Below, in pieces: positions 26,380 to 35,346 of a stretch of 64,000 bases of DNA. The number at the start of each line of letters is the position of its first letter. Within the stretch, counting starts at the first letter, position 1. Made by a program: the position numbers and the translations under genes. The notes under the pieces were generated by a model that was given only the letters and a program-made list of their open reading frames with translations, did no database searches and was not told the DNA's origin. The stretch comes from DASSQJ01 sp963726295 (GTDB lineage Bacteria; Actinomycetota; Actinomycetes; Actinomycetales; Dermatophilaceae), in assembly GCA_963726295.1 (NCBI GenBank), contig CAVSBW010000001.1:496001-560000 (forward strand), in the 5' to 3' direction.

Positions 26380-27142
26380 GGTGACGGGGGAGGGGCCGGC
26401 GCTCGAGCTCGACGGCCTCGTCAAGGAGTTCCGGGGCCGGCGCGTCGTCCACGAGCTCTCCCTCGCCGTGCCCCGCGGGTCCCTCTACGGGCTCGTCGGC
26501 CCCAACGGGGCCGGCAAGACGACGACGCTGTCGATGGCCACCGGGCTGCTCCGCCCCGACGGCGGGCGGGCGCGCGTGCTCGGGGTCGACGTGTGGGCCG
26601 ACCCCGCGGCCGCCAAGGCGGTCATGGGCGTGGCACCCGACGGCATGCGCCTGTTCGAGCAGCTCTCGGGCCGCGAGCTGCTCCACTACGTCGGGGCGCT
26701 GCGCCGGATGCCGCGCGAGGTCACCGAGGAACGGGCCACCGAGCTCCTCGCCGTCCTCGACCTCATCGACGACGCGCGCACCGTGGTGGCCGACTACAGC
26801 GCCGGCATGGTGAAGAAGATCAGCCTCGCCGCCGCGCTCATCCACGCGCCGCGCCTGCTGGTGCTCGACGAGCCGTTCGAGGCGGTCGACCCGATCTCCG
26901 GCCAGGCCATCCGCACCATCCTGCGCCGGTACGTCGCCACCGGCGGCACCGTCGTCATGTCGAGCCACGTCATGGAGCTCGTCGAGGGCCTCTGCGACCG
27001 GGTGGCCGTGATCGCCGGAGGCCGGGTGCTGGCCGCCGACCGCACCGCCGAGATCACCAACGGCGGTTCCCTGCACGCCCGCTTCCTCGAGCTCGTCGGG
27101 GCACGCGACGTCGCGGGTGACGGGCTGTCGTGGCTCGGCTGA
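26372..27142 (+). CDS. ABC transporter ATP-binding protein
   Basis: The 256-residue subunit has Walker A GPNGAGKTT near residue 49, Walker B LLVLDEPFEAVD near 165 and the switch His in MSSHVMELV near 200. The signature motif reads YSAGM instead of LSGGQ, so the second Gly of the usual pattern is replaced; this degenerate form is found in some exporters. It overlaps the end of ilvD by 8 bp and lies 15 bp before a permease gene, with which it should form a two-gene exporter. Substrate unknown. Confidence 0.88.
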   Translation: MTEVTGEGPALELDGLVKEFRGRRVVHELSLAVPRGSLYGLVGPNGAGKTTTLSMATGLLRPDGGRARVLGVDVWADPAAAKAVMGVAPDGMRLFEQLSGRELLHYVGALRRMPREVTEERATELLAVLDLIDDARTVVADYSAGMVKKISLAAALIHAPRLLVLDEPFEAVDPISGQAIRTILRRYVATGGTVVMSSHVMELVEGLCDRVAVIAGGRVLAADRTAEITNGGSLHARFLELVGARDVAGDGLSWLG

Positions 27143-27157
27143 CCCGGGGCCGGTGAC

Positions 27158-28729
27158 GTGGTCGGGCTCGTCGTGCGGCTGCGGCTGCGGATGTGGTGGA
27201 CGGCGATGTCGCGCAGCCCGCTGCACCTCGCGTCCTCGGTCGTCGGGGTGCTCGCCGCCCTCGCCGTGCTCGTCGTGCTCGGCCCCGGACTGGCCCTGCT
27301 CTCCCTGCGGCCGCTGCGCATCACGGCGCTCACCGTGCCGCTCTTCACGGTCATCACCCTGATGTGGGGGGTCCTCAGCCTCGTCGCCACCGGCGTCGAC
27401 AACGTCCTCGACCCCGCTCGCTTCGCGGTGCTGCCGGTGCGCGCGGTGGAGCTCGCCCGCGGCCTGCTCGCCGCCGCCTACACGGGGGTGCCGGCGGTGA
27501 TGCTCAGCGGGCTGGCCCTGGCCCAGGTGGTCGCGTGGGCCGGGCACCCGGCCGCCGTCCCGGCCGCGGTCGTGGCCGCCGTCCTCGGCACGGCCACGGC
27601 CATCCTCGTCTCCCGCGCCGCGACCAGCCTGCTCGCGCGGATCATGACGGGGCGCACCGGGCGGCTCGTCGGTGCCTTCGCCGTCTCCCTCGTGACCCTC
27701 CTGCCGCTGGCGCTCAACCTGCTCATCACCACCGGCTCGCTCGGCCGCGACCTGCGCAGCTTCGACGCCACCAGGTCCGCGGAGCTCGCCGGGTGGACCC
27801 CGGTGGGGTGGGTGTGGTCGCTGCCCTACGACGTCGCGTCGGGCCGCTGGTGGACCGCGGTCGTGCACCTCGCCCTGGCGGCCGGCCTGCTCGCCGTCCT
27901 CTGGTGGGTGTGGGTCCGGCAGCTCGGTCGGTCCCTGACCTCGCCCATGACGAGCGGGGGCGGGCAGACCATCGGCCGGGGCCGCTTCCTCGCCGCGCTG
28001 CTCGGCACGTCGCCGACGGCCACGGTCGCCACCCGCCGGATCCGGGCCTGGTACCGCGACAGCAGGCTCGTCGCCATCGCACTGCGCACCGGCATCCTCC
28101 CGGTGTTCTTCCTCATCCAGGCGTCGATCACCGACACCCAGGCCTTCGCCGGGATCGGGGTCATCACCTTGGCCGTCTTCGCCGGCCTGACCCTGATGAA
28201 CGACCTCGCCTTCGACGGCGAGGCGTGGTGGATCCACGTGAGCACGGGCCTTCGGGGGTGGGAGGACCGGCTGGGCCGGGTCGTCGCCTCGACGGTGGTC
28301 TTCGGGCCGATGGTGGCGCTCGTGTTCGGCGCCGGGCTGGCCCTCGGCATCCTCACGAACCCGCTGCCGTGGGCCACCGTGATCATCGTGGCGTTCCTCG
28401 CCAGCCTGGCCCTGGCCATCGGGGTCGGCTCGGTGCTGCCCGGAACCGCCCCCCGAACCGGTGGCAACCCCTTCGCCGCGACGTCGGGCGGGGCGGCACA
28501 GGGCTGCCTGACCGCCGCGATCTCGTTCGTCGGACCGGTGCTGCTCACGGCACCGGTTGCGCTGCTGGTCCTGCGCACGGCTGCGCTGCCCGGCTGGCGG
28601 TGGGTGGCCTTCGTCGTGGGTGTGCTCTACGGCATCGGCCTGCTCACCTGGGCGGTGCTCGCCGGCGGGCGGCGGCTGGACCGCCGGGCGCCCGAGCTGC
28701 TCGGCCAGCTGGCCCACGCCCAGCTCTAG
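27158..28729 (+). CDS. ABC transporter permease, multi-helix
   Basis: The 523-residue protein has roughly a dozen hydrophobic segments, for example VVGVLAALAVLVVLGPGLAL, LRITALTVPLFTVITLMWG and ITLAVFAGLTLMNDLAF, separated by short basic loops. It fits the large ABC-2-like actinobacterial permeases that pair with a single ATPase. A short cytoplasmic C-terminus ends ELLGQLAHAQL. It should form the membrane part of the exporter with the preceding ATPase. No substrate can be named. The ilvB leader region follows. Confidence 0.8.
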   Translation: MVGLVVRLRLRMWWTAMSRSPLHLASSVVGVLAALAVLVVLGPGLALLSLRPLRITALTVPLFTVITLMWGVLSLVATGVDNVLDPARFAVLPVRAVELARGLLAAAYTGVPAVMLSGLALAQVVAWAGHPAAVPAAVVAAVLGTATAILVSRAATSLLARIMTGRTGRLVGAFAVSLVTLLPLALNLLITTGSLGRDLRSFDATRSAELAGWTPVGWVWSLPYDVASGRWWTAVVHLALAAGLLAVLWWVWVRQLGRSLTSPMTSGGGQTIGRGRFLAALLGTSPTATVATRRIRAWYRDSRLVAIALRTGILPVFFLIQASITDTQAFAGIGVITLAVFAGLTLMNDLAFDGEAWWIHVSTGLRGWEDRLGRVVASTVVFGPMVALVFGAGLALGILTNPLPWATVIIVAFLASLALAIGVGSVLPGTAPRTGGNPFAATSGGAAQGCLTAAISFVGPVLLTAPVALLVLRTAALPGWRWVAFVVGVLYGIGLLTWAVLAGGRRLDRRAPELLGQLAHAQL

Positions 28730-28816
28730 CCCACCGGCACCCCGCGGTCCGTGCGTCGCGGACCGCCGGGTGAGCGAGGTCACGGTCCCGGATGATGGGA
28801 CCGGCCGTCTCGCCGG

Positions 28817-28845
28817 TTGACACCCCCCGGACCACCGGCGACAGT
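28817..28845 (+). promoter_or_regulatory. Promoter of the ilvBN(C) leader
   Basis: A consensus -35 TTGACA (28817-28822) and a -10 GACAGT (28840-28845) are 17 bp apart. The -10 ends 6 nt before the GTG of the leader peptide, so transcription would begin at or next to that codon. Confidence 0.75.
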
Positions 28846-28851
28846 TGTCCC

Positions 28852-28887
28852 GTGGCCCTCGTCCTCGTACTTCCCCAGCGCGCCTGA
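28852..28887 (+). CDS. ilvB leader peptide (attenuation)
   Basis: GTG opens an 11-codon peptide, M-A-L-V-L-V-L-P-Q-R-A, in which five consecutive codons are Leu or Val. Ribosome stalling at these codons when Leu or Val is short would change RNA folding downstream, the classical attenuation logic for acetolactate synthase. The peptide ends inside the first arm of a 10-bp hairpin. Confidence 0.85.
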   Translation: MALVLVLPQRA

Positions 28888-28945
28888 CCCGACCAGCAGG
28901 CGCGCTCCCTCCGTCGTTCCCGCAACGGGACTGGAGGGTTTTTTT
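28877..28945 (+). terminator. ilvB attenuator: pause hairpin and terminator
   Basis: AGCGCGCCTG (28877-28886) pairs perfectly with CAGGCGCGCT (28897-28906). The terminator follows: CCCTCC (28907-28912) with GGAGGG (28933-28938), an inner TCCCG-CAA-CGGGA, then seven T (28939-28945). A stalled ribosome over the leader would disturb the first hairpin and its relation to the second. Confidence 0.85.
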
Positions 28946-28994
28946 GTGCGCGGACCCAGGGACACACCCAGCGAGCAGAAAGCGGTGACCAGCA

Positions 28995-30896
28995 GTGACC
29001 GACAGCAAGCCGGCGCCCCCGGCAGCCCTCCACCCCGCGCCCAGCCCGGCCCAGGTCGCCCAGCAGGCCCGCGCCAAGGCGCCGGTCGAGGTCACCGGCG
29101 CCCAGAGCCTGGTCCTCTCGCTCGAGGCGCTGGAGGTCGACACCGTCTTCGGCATCCCCGGCGGCACCATCCTGCCCGCCTACGACCCGCTGCTCGACTC
29201 GGTGAAGGTGCGGCACATCCTCGTCCGCCACGAGCAGGGCGCGGGCCACGCCGCCGAGGGGTACGCGGCCGCCACCGGTCGGGTCGGTGTCTGCATGGCG
29301 ACCTCCGGGCCGGGGGCGACCAACCTCGTGACCCCGCTCGCCGACGCCTACATGGACTCGGTCCCGGTGGTCGCCATCACCGGTCAGGTCGTCTCCTCGG
29401 CGATCGGGACCGACGCCTTCCAGGAGGCCGACATCCGCGGCATCACGATGCCGGTCACGAAGCACAGCTACCTCGTCACACACGCCGACGACATCCCGCG
29501 CGTCGTCGCCGAGGCCTTCCACATCGCCTCGACGGGTCGCCCCGGCCCCGTGCTGGTGGACATCCCCAAGGACATCCTCCAGGCCCGCACGACGTTCTCG
29601 TGGCCGCCTCGCATCGGGCTGCCCGGATACCGGCCCGTGACGCGTCCGCACAACAAGCAGATCCGGGAGGCCGCGCGGCTGATATCGCAGGCCCGTCGCC
29701 CGATCCTCTACGTCGGCGGCGGCGTCCTCCGGGCCCGCGCCAGCGAGGAGCTGCGGCGGTTCGTCGACCTCACGCAGATCCCCGTCGTCACGACCCTCAT
29801 GGCCCGGGGCGCGCTGCCCGACAGCCACCCGCTGCACCTCGGGATGCCCGGCATGCACGGGTCGGTCTCGGCGGTCACCGGCCTGCAGAAGTCCGACCTC
29901 ATCATCGCCCTCGGAGCCCGCTTCGACGACCGCGTCACCGGCCAGCTGTCGACCTTCGCGCCGGACGCCAAGGTCATCCACGCCGACATCGACCCCGCGG
30001 AGATCAGCAAGAACCGCAAGGCCGACGTGCCGATCGTCGGTGACGCCAAGGCCGTCATCACCGACCTCGCGGAGGCCGTCGACGCCGACATGGAGGCCGG
30101 TCGCGGCGGTGACTACGGCGCCTGGCGCGAGCGCGTGGCCGGGTGGAAGTCGACCTTCCCCCTCGGCTACACGCCGGCCGACGACGGCTCCCTCTCGCCC
30201 CAGTACGTCATCGAGCGGCTCGGTGCCATCGTCGGGCCCGAGGCGGTCTACGTCGCGGGGGTCGGCCAGCACCAGATGTGGGCCGCCCAGTTCGTGCAGT
30301 ACGAGCGGCCCAACTCGTGGCTGAACTCCGGGGGCCTCGGGACGATGGGCTACGCCGTCCCGGCGGCGATGGGCGCCCAGGTCGGTGAGCCCGAGCGCAC
30401 CGTGTGGGCCGTCGACGGCGACGGGTGCTTCCAGATGACCAACCAGGAGCTCGCCACCTGCGTCATCAACAACATCCCGGTCAAGGTCGCCATCATCAAC
30501 AACAGCTCGCTGGGCATGGTCCGGCAGTGGCAGACGCTCTTCTACAACGAGCGCTACTCCAACACCGACCTGCACACCTCCGTCGGCTCCCGCGTGCCCG
30601 ACTTCGTCAAGCTCGCGGAGGCCTACGGGTGCGTCGGCCTGCGCTGCGAGCGGCCCGAGGACGTCGACGACGTCATCCGGCAGGCGATGGAGGTCACCGA
30701 CCGCCCGGTCGTCGTCGACTTCGTCGTGCACCGCGACGCGATGGTGTGGCCGATGGTCCCCGCCGGGGTGAGCAACGACCTCATCCAGGTCGCCCGCGAC
30801 ACCGCGCCGCAGTGGGACCGCGAGGAGTCCGACGCCGCCGAGCAGGGCCTCGACCCCGACCACGACGGGATCCCCACGGGCTCCCACCGGAACTGA
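28995..30896 (+). CDS. ilvB: Acetolactate synthase large subunit
   Basis: IlvB is the thiamine-diphosphate enzyme that makes acetolactate or acetohydroxybutyrate, the first shared step to Val, Leu and Ile. The 633-residue product has the catalytic Glu in RHEQGAGHAAEGYA near residue 80, the FAD-binding middle domain, and the ThDP motif GDGCFQMTNQELATC with IINN near residue 480. An Ala/Pro-rich N-terminus of about 30 residues precedes the core, as in many actinobacteria. The start is GTG. Its level is set by the leader and terminator just upstream. ilvN follows after 14 bp. Confidence 0.97.
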   Translation: MTDSKPAPPAALHPAPSPAQVAQQARAKAPVEVTGAQSLVLSLEALEVDTVFGIPGGTILPAYDPLLDSVKVRHILVRHEQGAGHAAEGYAAATGRVGVCMATSGPGATNLVTPLADAYMDSVPVVAITGQVVSSAIGTDAFQEADIRGITMPVTKHSYLVTHADDIPRVVAEAFHIASTGRPGPVLVDIPKDILQARTTFSWPPRIGLPGYRPVTRPHNKQIREAARLISQARRPILYVGGGVLRARASEELRRFVDLTQIPVVTTLMARGALPDSHPLHLGMPGMHGSVSAVTGLQKSDLIIALGARFDDRVTGQLSTFAPDAKVIHADIDPAEISKNRKADVPIVGDAKAVITDLAEAVDADMEAGRGGDYGAWRERVAGWKSTFPLGYTPADDGSLSPQYVIERLGAIVGPEAVYVAGVGQHQMWAAQFVQYERPNSWLNSGGLGTMGYAVPAAMGAQVGEPERTVWAVDGDGCFQMTNQELATCVINNIPVKVAIINNSSLGMVRQWQTLFYNERYSNTDLHTSVGSRVPDFVKLAEAYGCVGLRCERPEDVDDVIRQAMEVTDRPVVVDFVVHRDAMVWPMVPAGVSNDLIQVARDTAPQWDREESDAAEQGLDPDHDGIPTGSHRN

Positions 30897-30910
30897 CAAG
30901 GAGCACCCCG

Positions 30911-31423
30911 GTGTCCAAGCACACGCTGTCCGTCCTCGTCGAGAACAAGCCCGGCGTGCTCGCCCGCATCGCCGCGCTGTTCTCGCGCCGCGGGTTCAAC
31001 ATCGACTCCCTCGCGGTGGGGGAGACCGAGCACACCGAGGTCTCGCGCATGACCGTGGTCGTCGACGTCGAGGACCTCCCGCTGGAGCAGGTGACCAAGC
31101 AGCTCAACAAGCTCGTCGAGGTGCTCAAGGTCGTCGAGCTCGAAGCGGACTCCGCCGTCCAGCGACAGGTCATGCTCATCAAGGTCCGGGCCGACGCCGC
31201 CACCCGCAGCCAGGTCCTCGAGTTCGTCTCGATGTTCCGGGCCAAGGTCGTCGACGTGGCCACCGAGTCGCTGACCATCGAGGCGACCGGCACGGCCGAC
31301 AAGCTGAAGGCCCTGCTCGAGGTGCTCGAGCCGTTCGGGGTGCGCGAGCTCGTGCAGTCCGGCATGGTCGCGATCGGCCGGGGCCCGCGCTCGATCACGG
31401 ACCGCGCACTGCGCAGCGCCTGA
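30911..31423 (+). CDS. ilvN: Acetolactate synthase small (regulatory) subunit
   Basis: The 170-residue product has an N-terminal ACT domain (LSVLVENKPGVLARIAALFS, then RRGFNIDSLAVG) that binds valine for feedback control, and a C-terminal domain with ALLEVLEPFGVRELVQSG. A good ribosome site AAGGAG lies 7 nt before the GTG. It is the partner of IlvB in the same operon and is needed for full activity and feedback inhibition. Confidence 0.96.
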   Translation: MSKHTLSVLVENKPGVLARIAALFSRRGFNIDSLAVGETEHTEVSRMTVVVDVEDLPLEQVTKQLNKLVEVLKVVELEADSAVQRQVMLIKVRADAATRSQVLEFVSMFRAKVVDVATESLTIEATGTADKLKALLEVLEPFGVRELVQSGMVAIGRGPRSITDRALRSA

Positions 31424-31538
31424 CCCACCGACCGCCGGCTCACCGGCACCTCGGTGGACGCGACCGGCACCGCCGGGCGCCACCGCCTAGAGTCACCGAC
31501 CGACGTCCCACCCACCACCGAAGGAGAGGCCACCCGCC

Positions 31539-32570
<1,032 letters not shown>

Positions 32571-32578
32571 CCGAGACC

Positions 32579-32584
32579 TAGGCT
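32579..32584 (+). promoter_or_regulatory. -10 box of the DedA-like gene
   Basis: TAGGCT lies 7 nt before the GTG at 32592. Confidence 0.5.
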
Positions 32585-32591
32585 GGTGCCC

Positions 32592-33110
32592 GTGGACGAC
32601 CTCATCGACGGGCTGCCGTTCTGGGCGGTGCTCGCGGTGCTGTGGATCGCCGCGTTCGCCCGGGGTGCCGGCCTCTACTGGATCGGCCGAGGCGTACGGG
32701 CCGGAGGGTCTCGGTCGCGCTGGGCCGAGCAGCTCGACCGCCCGATCGTGACCCGTGCCGAGTCCTGGGTCCGTCGGATCGGCCCGCCGGCGGTGACGCT
32801 GGGGTACCTGACCGTCGGCGTGCAGTCGGCCATCAACGCGGCAGCGGGGATGCTGCGGATGCCGCTTCGGCGGTTCCTCCCAGCCCTGGCTGCCGGTGCG
32901 CTGCTCTGGGCGGTGCTCTACGCCACCGTCGGTCTTGCCGTCGTCGACGCCTGGCTCGGGGACCTCTCGTGGTGGTGGGCCGCCGTGGCCGTGGGAGTCC
33001 TCGTCGTGGTGGTGCTGGTCTCGCGGCGTCTCGAGCGCCCGGTCGCCGGGCCGGCCACGGAGAGGGCGCCAGCCGGGCCGGGGCAGGCCCGCGCCGACGA
33101 GCCGGCCTGA
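32592..33110 (+). CDS. DedA/VTT-type membrane protein
   Basis: The 172-residue protein resembles the SNARE-associated (VTT) DedA family: a re-entrant start (LPFWAVLAVLWIAAFARGAGLYWIGR), a conserved Arg/Gly region (RIGPPAVTLGYLTVGVQSAINAAAG, written here as two helices), and GALLWAVLYATVG. DedA proteins are membrane flippase-like factors for lipid carriers. This copy is shorter than most and ends in an Ala/Pro-rich tail. I chose the GTG at 32592 rather than 32586 because it is 7 nt from the TAGGCT box. It sits between ilvC and serA with no obvious functional link. Confidence 0.7.
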   Translation: MDDLIDGLPFWAVLAVLWIAAFARGAGLYWIGRGVRAGGSRSRWAEQLDRPIVTRAESWVRRIGPPAVTLGYLTVGVQSAINAAAGMLRMPLRRFLPALAAGALLWAVLYATVGLAVVDAWLGDLSWWWAAVAVGVLVVVVLVSRRLERPVAGPATERAPAGPGQARADEPA

Positions 33111-33150
33111 TCGGATGGTGGGCAGCGGTGTCCACGGGCTGGGCCGCTCC

Positions 33151-33156
33151 TATCAT
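33151..33156 (+). promoter_or_regulatory. -10 box upstream of serA
   Basis: TATCAT lies 121 nt before the serA start and would give a long, C-rich 5' leader with no clear leader peptide. Confidence 0.4.
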
Positions 33157-33277
33157 GGGGGCGGCCGGCACAGCGGTGTGCCCTCGCCCCCGCCCCGGCG
33201 GGCGCGGCCCCGGCGGGTACGCCCACCGCCCACCGCCCCGCCGCTGCACCACCCCGGACCCGAACCAGGAGCAGCAC

Positions 33278-34864
33278 GTGACCACACCCGTCGTCCTCAT
33301 CGCCGAGGAGCTCTCTCCCGCGACCCTCGATGCCCTCGGCCCCGACTTCGAGGTGCGCCACACCGACGGTTCCGACCGCTCCGCACTCCTCCCCGCGCTG
33401 GAGGGCGTCGACGCGGTGCTCATCCGCTCCGCCACCGCGATGGATGCCGAGGCCATCGCCGCCGCGCGGAACCTCAAGGTCATCGCCCGGGCCGGTGTCG
33501 GGCTCGACAACGTCGACCTGGATGCCGCCACCAAGGCCGGCGTGATGGTGGTCAACGCCCCCACCTCGAACATCACCTCGGCCGCTGAGCTCGCCGTGGG
33601 CCTCCTGCTCTCCTCGGCGCGCAACATCGCCCCGGCGAACGCCGCGCTCAAGGGCGGCGCGTGGAAGCGCAGCCAGTACGGCGGTGTCGAGCTGTTCGAG
33701 AAGAAGGTCGGCATCGTCGGCTTCGGCCGGATCGGCCAGCTCGTCGCCGAGCGTCTGCGCGGCTTCGGCGTCGACATCCTCGCCTACGACCCCTACGTCT
33801 CGGTGCAGCGCGCGGGGCAGCTGGGCGCCCGCCTGGTCACCCTCGACGAACTGCTCGCCGAGTCCGACTTCATCACCATCCACCTGCCGAAGACGCCCGA
33901 GACGATGGGGCTGATCGGCAAGGAGGCGCTGGCCAAGGTGAAGCCGACCGTCCACGTCATCAACGCCGCGCGGGGCGGGGTGCTCGACGAGGAGGCCCTC
34001 GCCGACGCCATCGCGTCCGGCCGCGTGGCCGGTGCCGGCATCGACGTCTTCGCCAACGAGCCGTGCACCGACAGCCCCCTCTTCGCGCACGAGCAGGTGG
34101 TCGTCACGCCGCACCTCGGCGCGTCCACCGACGAGGCCCAGGAGAAGGCCGGGGTCGCCGTCGCCAACTCGGTGCGCCTGGCCCTCTCCGGCGACCTCGT
34201 GCCCGACGCCGTCAACGTCTCCGGCGGCACCGTCGACGAGGAGGTGCGCCCCGGCATCGCCCTCGTCGAGAAGCTCGGACGCGTGTTCACCGCCATCGCG
34301 GGCTCGGTGCCGGTGCAGCTCGACGTCGAGGTGTACGGCGAGATCGTCGAGCACGACGTGTCGATCTGGGAGCTCTCGGCGCTCAAGGGACTGTTCTCCG
34401 ACCTCACCGAGGACCCGGTCACGTACGTGAACGCGCCGCTGATGGCCCGCGAGCGGGGCTGCGAGTCGCGGCTGGTCACCAACCCCGTGGCCGACGGCTT
34501 CCGGAACGTCACCTCGCTCACCGGCACCCTCGCCGACGGCACCGTCGTCTCCGTCGCGGGTACTCTCACCGGCCCGAAGATGGTGCAGAAGCTCGTCGGC
34601 ATCAACGGCTTCGAGCTGGAGATCCCGCTGAGCAACCACATGCTCTTCTTCTCCTACGTCGACCGCACCGGGGTCGTCGGAACGGTCGGCAAGCTCCTCG
34701 GCGACGCCGACGTCAACATCGGGGGCATGCAGGTCAGCCGGAACGAGGACCGGGGCGAGGCCCTCGTCGCGCTCACCGTCGACGGCGCCATCCCCGAGGA
34801 CGTCGTGGCCGCCATCGGCGCCGAGGTCGGCTCCGACACGATGCGCACCGTCAACCTGGCCTGA
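33278..34864 (+). CDS. serA: D-3-phosphoglycerate dehydrogenase
   Basis: SerA oxidises 3-phosphoglycerate with NAD in the first step of serine synthesis. The 528-residue product has the catalytic and Rossmann domains (VGIVGFGRIGQLVAERL near residue 147, the active-site Arg in NAARGGVLDEEAL near 232, and His in VVTPHLGAST near 280), then an allosteric substrate-binding domain and a C-terminal ACT domain (LFFSYVDRTGVVGTVGKLLG, then INIGGMQVSRNEDRGE-like residues) for serine feedback. This long form is usual in actinobacteria. AGGAGC is 6 nt before the GTG. Serine feeds one-carbon metabolism and sits by habit beside ilvBNC and leuB in this phylum. Confidence 0.96.
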   Translation: MTTPVVLIAEELSPATLDALGPDFEVRHTDGSDRSALLPALEGVDAVLIRSATAMDAEAIAAARNLKVIARAGVGLDNVDLDAATKAGVMVVNAPTSNITSAAELAVGLLLSSARNIAPANAALKGGAWKRSQYGGVELFEKKVGIVGFGRIGQLVAERLRGFGVDILAYDPYVSVQRAGQLGARLVTLDELLAESDFITIHLPKTPETMGLIGKEALAKVKPTVHVINAARGGVLDEEALADAIASGRVAGAGIDVFANEPCTDSPLFAHEQVVVTPHLGASTDEAQEKAGVAVANSVRLALSGDLVPDAVNVSGGTVDEEVRPGIALVEKLGRVFTAIAGSVPVQLDVEVYGEIVEHDVSIWELSALKGLFSDLTEDPVTYVNAPLMARERGCESRLVTNPVADGFRNVTSLTGTLADGTVVSVAGTLTGPKMVQKLVGINGFELEIPLSNHMLFFSYVDRTGVVGTVGKLLGDADVNIGGMQVSRNEDRGEALVALTVDGAIPEDVVAAIGAEVGSDTMRTVNLA

Positions 34865-34903
34865 CCCGGCGGCACGGTGTCGGCCGGCGGACGCCGGCCG
34901 GAC

Positions 34904-34932
34904 GTGAGTCCACATCGTGAAAGTGGGCTCAC
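34904..34932. promoter_or_regulatory. Inverted repeat downstream of serA
   Basis: GTGAGTCCAC and GTGGGCTCAC are complementary except for one G-T pair, separated by ATCGTGAAA. It ends 20 nt before the -10 of the leu leader, so it could be a repressor site for that promoter or the serA terminator. Confidence 0.4.
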
Positions 34933-34951
34933 GGATAGTTGGACGTCCACG

Positions 34952-34957
34952 TATCGT
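34952..34957 (+). promoter_or_regulatory. -10 box of the branched-chain leader peptide
   Basis: TATCGT lies 7 nt before the GTG at 34965. No good -35 is seen. Confidence 0.5.
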
Positions 34958-34964
34958 CGTTCGT

Positions 34965-35015
34965 GTGACGCGGTTCGAGGTACTCCTCATTCTCGGCCGC
35001 GGCGAGGCTCGGTAG
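34965..35015 (+). CDS. Branched-chain amino-acid leader peptide
   Basis: GTG opens 16 codons: V-T-R-F-E-V-L-L-I-L-G-R-G-E-A-R. Five codons in a row (Val-Leu-Leu-Ile-Leu) are branched-chain codons, the mark of an attenuation leader. The last six codons lie in the first arm of an RNA hairpin, so a stalled ribosome would expose the second arm. Confidence 0.75.
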   Translation: MTRFEVLLILGRGEAR

Positions 35016-35046
35016 TCAGCACCCTCGTCGCGGAGACCCCGCGACG
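34997..35046 (+). promoter_or_regulatory. Mutually exclusive hairpins after the leader peptide
   Basis: CCGCGGCGAGG (34997-35007) can pair with CCTCGTCGCGG (35023-35033), with one G-U pair. The second arm can instead pair through CGTCGCGG (35026-35033) with CCGCGACG (35039-35046). The two structures cannot coexist. There is no T-run after the third arm, so control may be translational or rho-dependent. Confidence 0.65.
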
Positions 35047-35135
35047 TCGCTGACCGCTCGCCGGTCCACAACCGGCTCGAGCACCAGCCCACCCCCGGTA
35101 GACCAGCGGCGTGCAGCCGCGGAAGCGAGAACCCG

Positions 35136-35231
35136 ATGAACGAGTCCACCAGCTACGACGAGGCCGCCCTGGCCCGACAGGCCCTCCAGGAGTCCATGGA
35201 CCTGCGCGACCAGGGCCACGCGGACGAGTGA
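35136..35231 (+). CDS. 31-residue small protein of unknown function
   Basis: ATG opens 31 codons ending in TGA. All but one of the non-Met codons end in G or C, as in the strongest genes nearby, which argues for real coding. The peptide is hydrophilic and acidic, probably one helix (ALARQALQESMDLRD), with no signal or membrane segment. A weak GGAAG lies 11 nt upstream. It sits between the branched-chain leader with alternative hairpins and a strong hairpin just after its stop, while leuB has its own promoter beyond. It therefore appears to be the main product of a transcript controlled by branched-chain amino acids. No homologue is known to me. Confidence 0.55.
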   Translation: MNESTSYDEAALARQALQESMDLRDQGHADE

Positions 35232-35237
35232 GCCCGG

Positions 35238-35258
35238 CTCCCACGCTCTGCGTGGGAG
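35238..35258 (+). terminator. Hairpin after the small gene
   Basis: CTCCCACGC and GCGTGGGAG form a perfect 9-bp stem with a TCT loop 6 nt after the stop codon. No T-run follows. Confidence 0.6.
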
Positions 35259-35334
35259 TGGCCCGCACCCCGGACGGGGCCCGTCCCGCCATCCATTGGC
35301 TGGGACGGCCCGTCCGCATCCCGGACGCTCTACC

Positions 35335-35340
35335 TAGGCT
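35335..35340 (+). promoter_or_regulatory. -10 box of leuB
   Basis: TAGGCT lies 6 nt before the leuB ATG, giving leuB a promoter separate from the leader transcript. Confidence 0.6.
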
Positions 35341-35346
35341 GACCCC

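Noticed and set aside
34965..35258. T-box riboswitch before leuB
   Set aside because: No T-box consensus or specifier loop is visible; the leader peptide with branched-chain codons explains the structure better.
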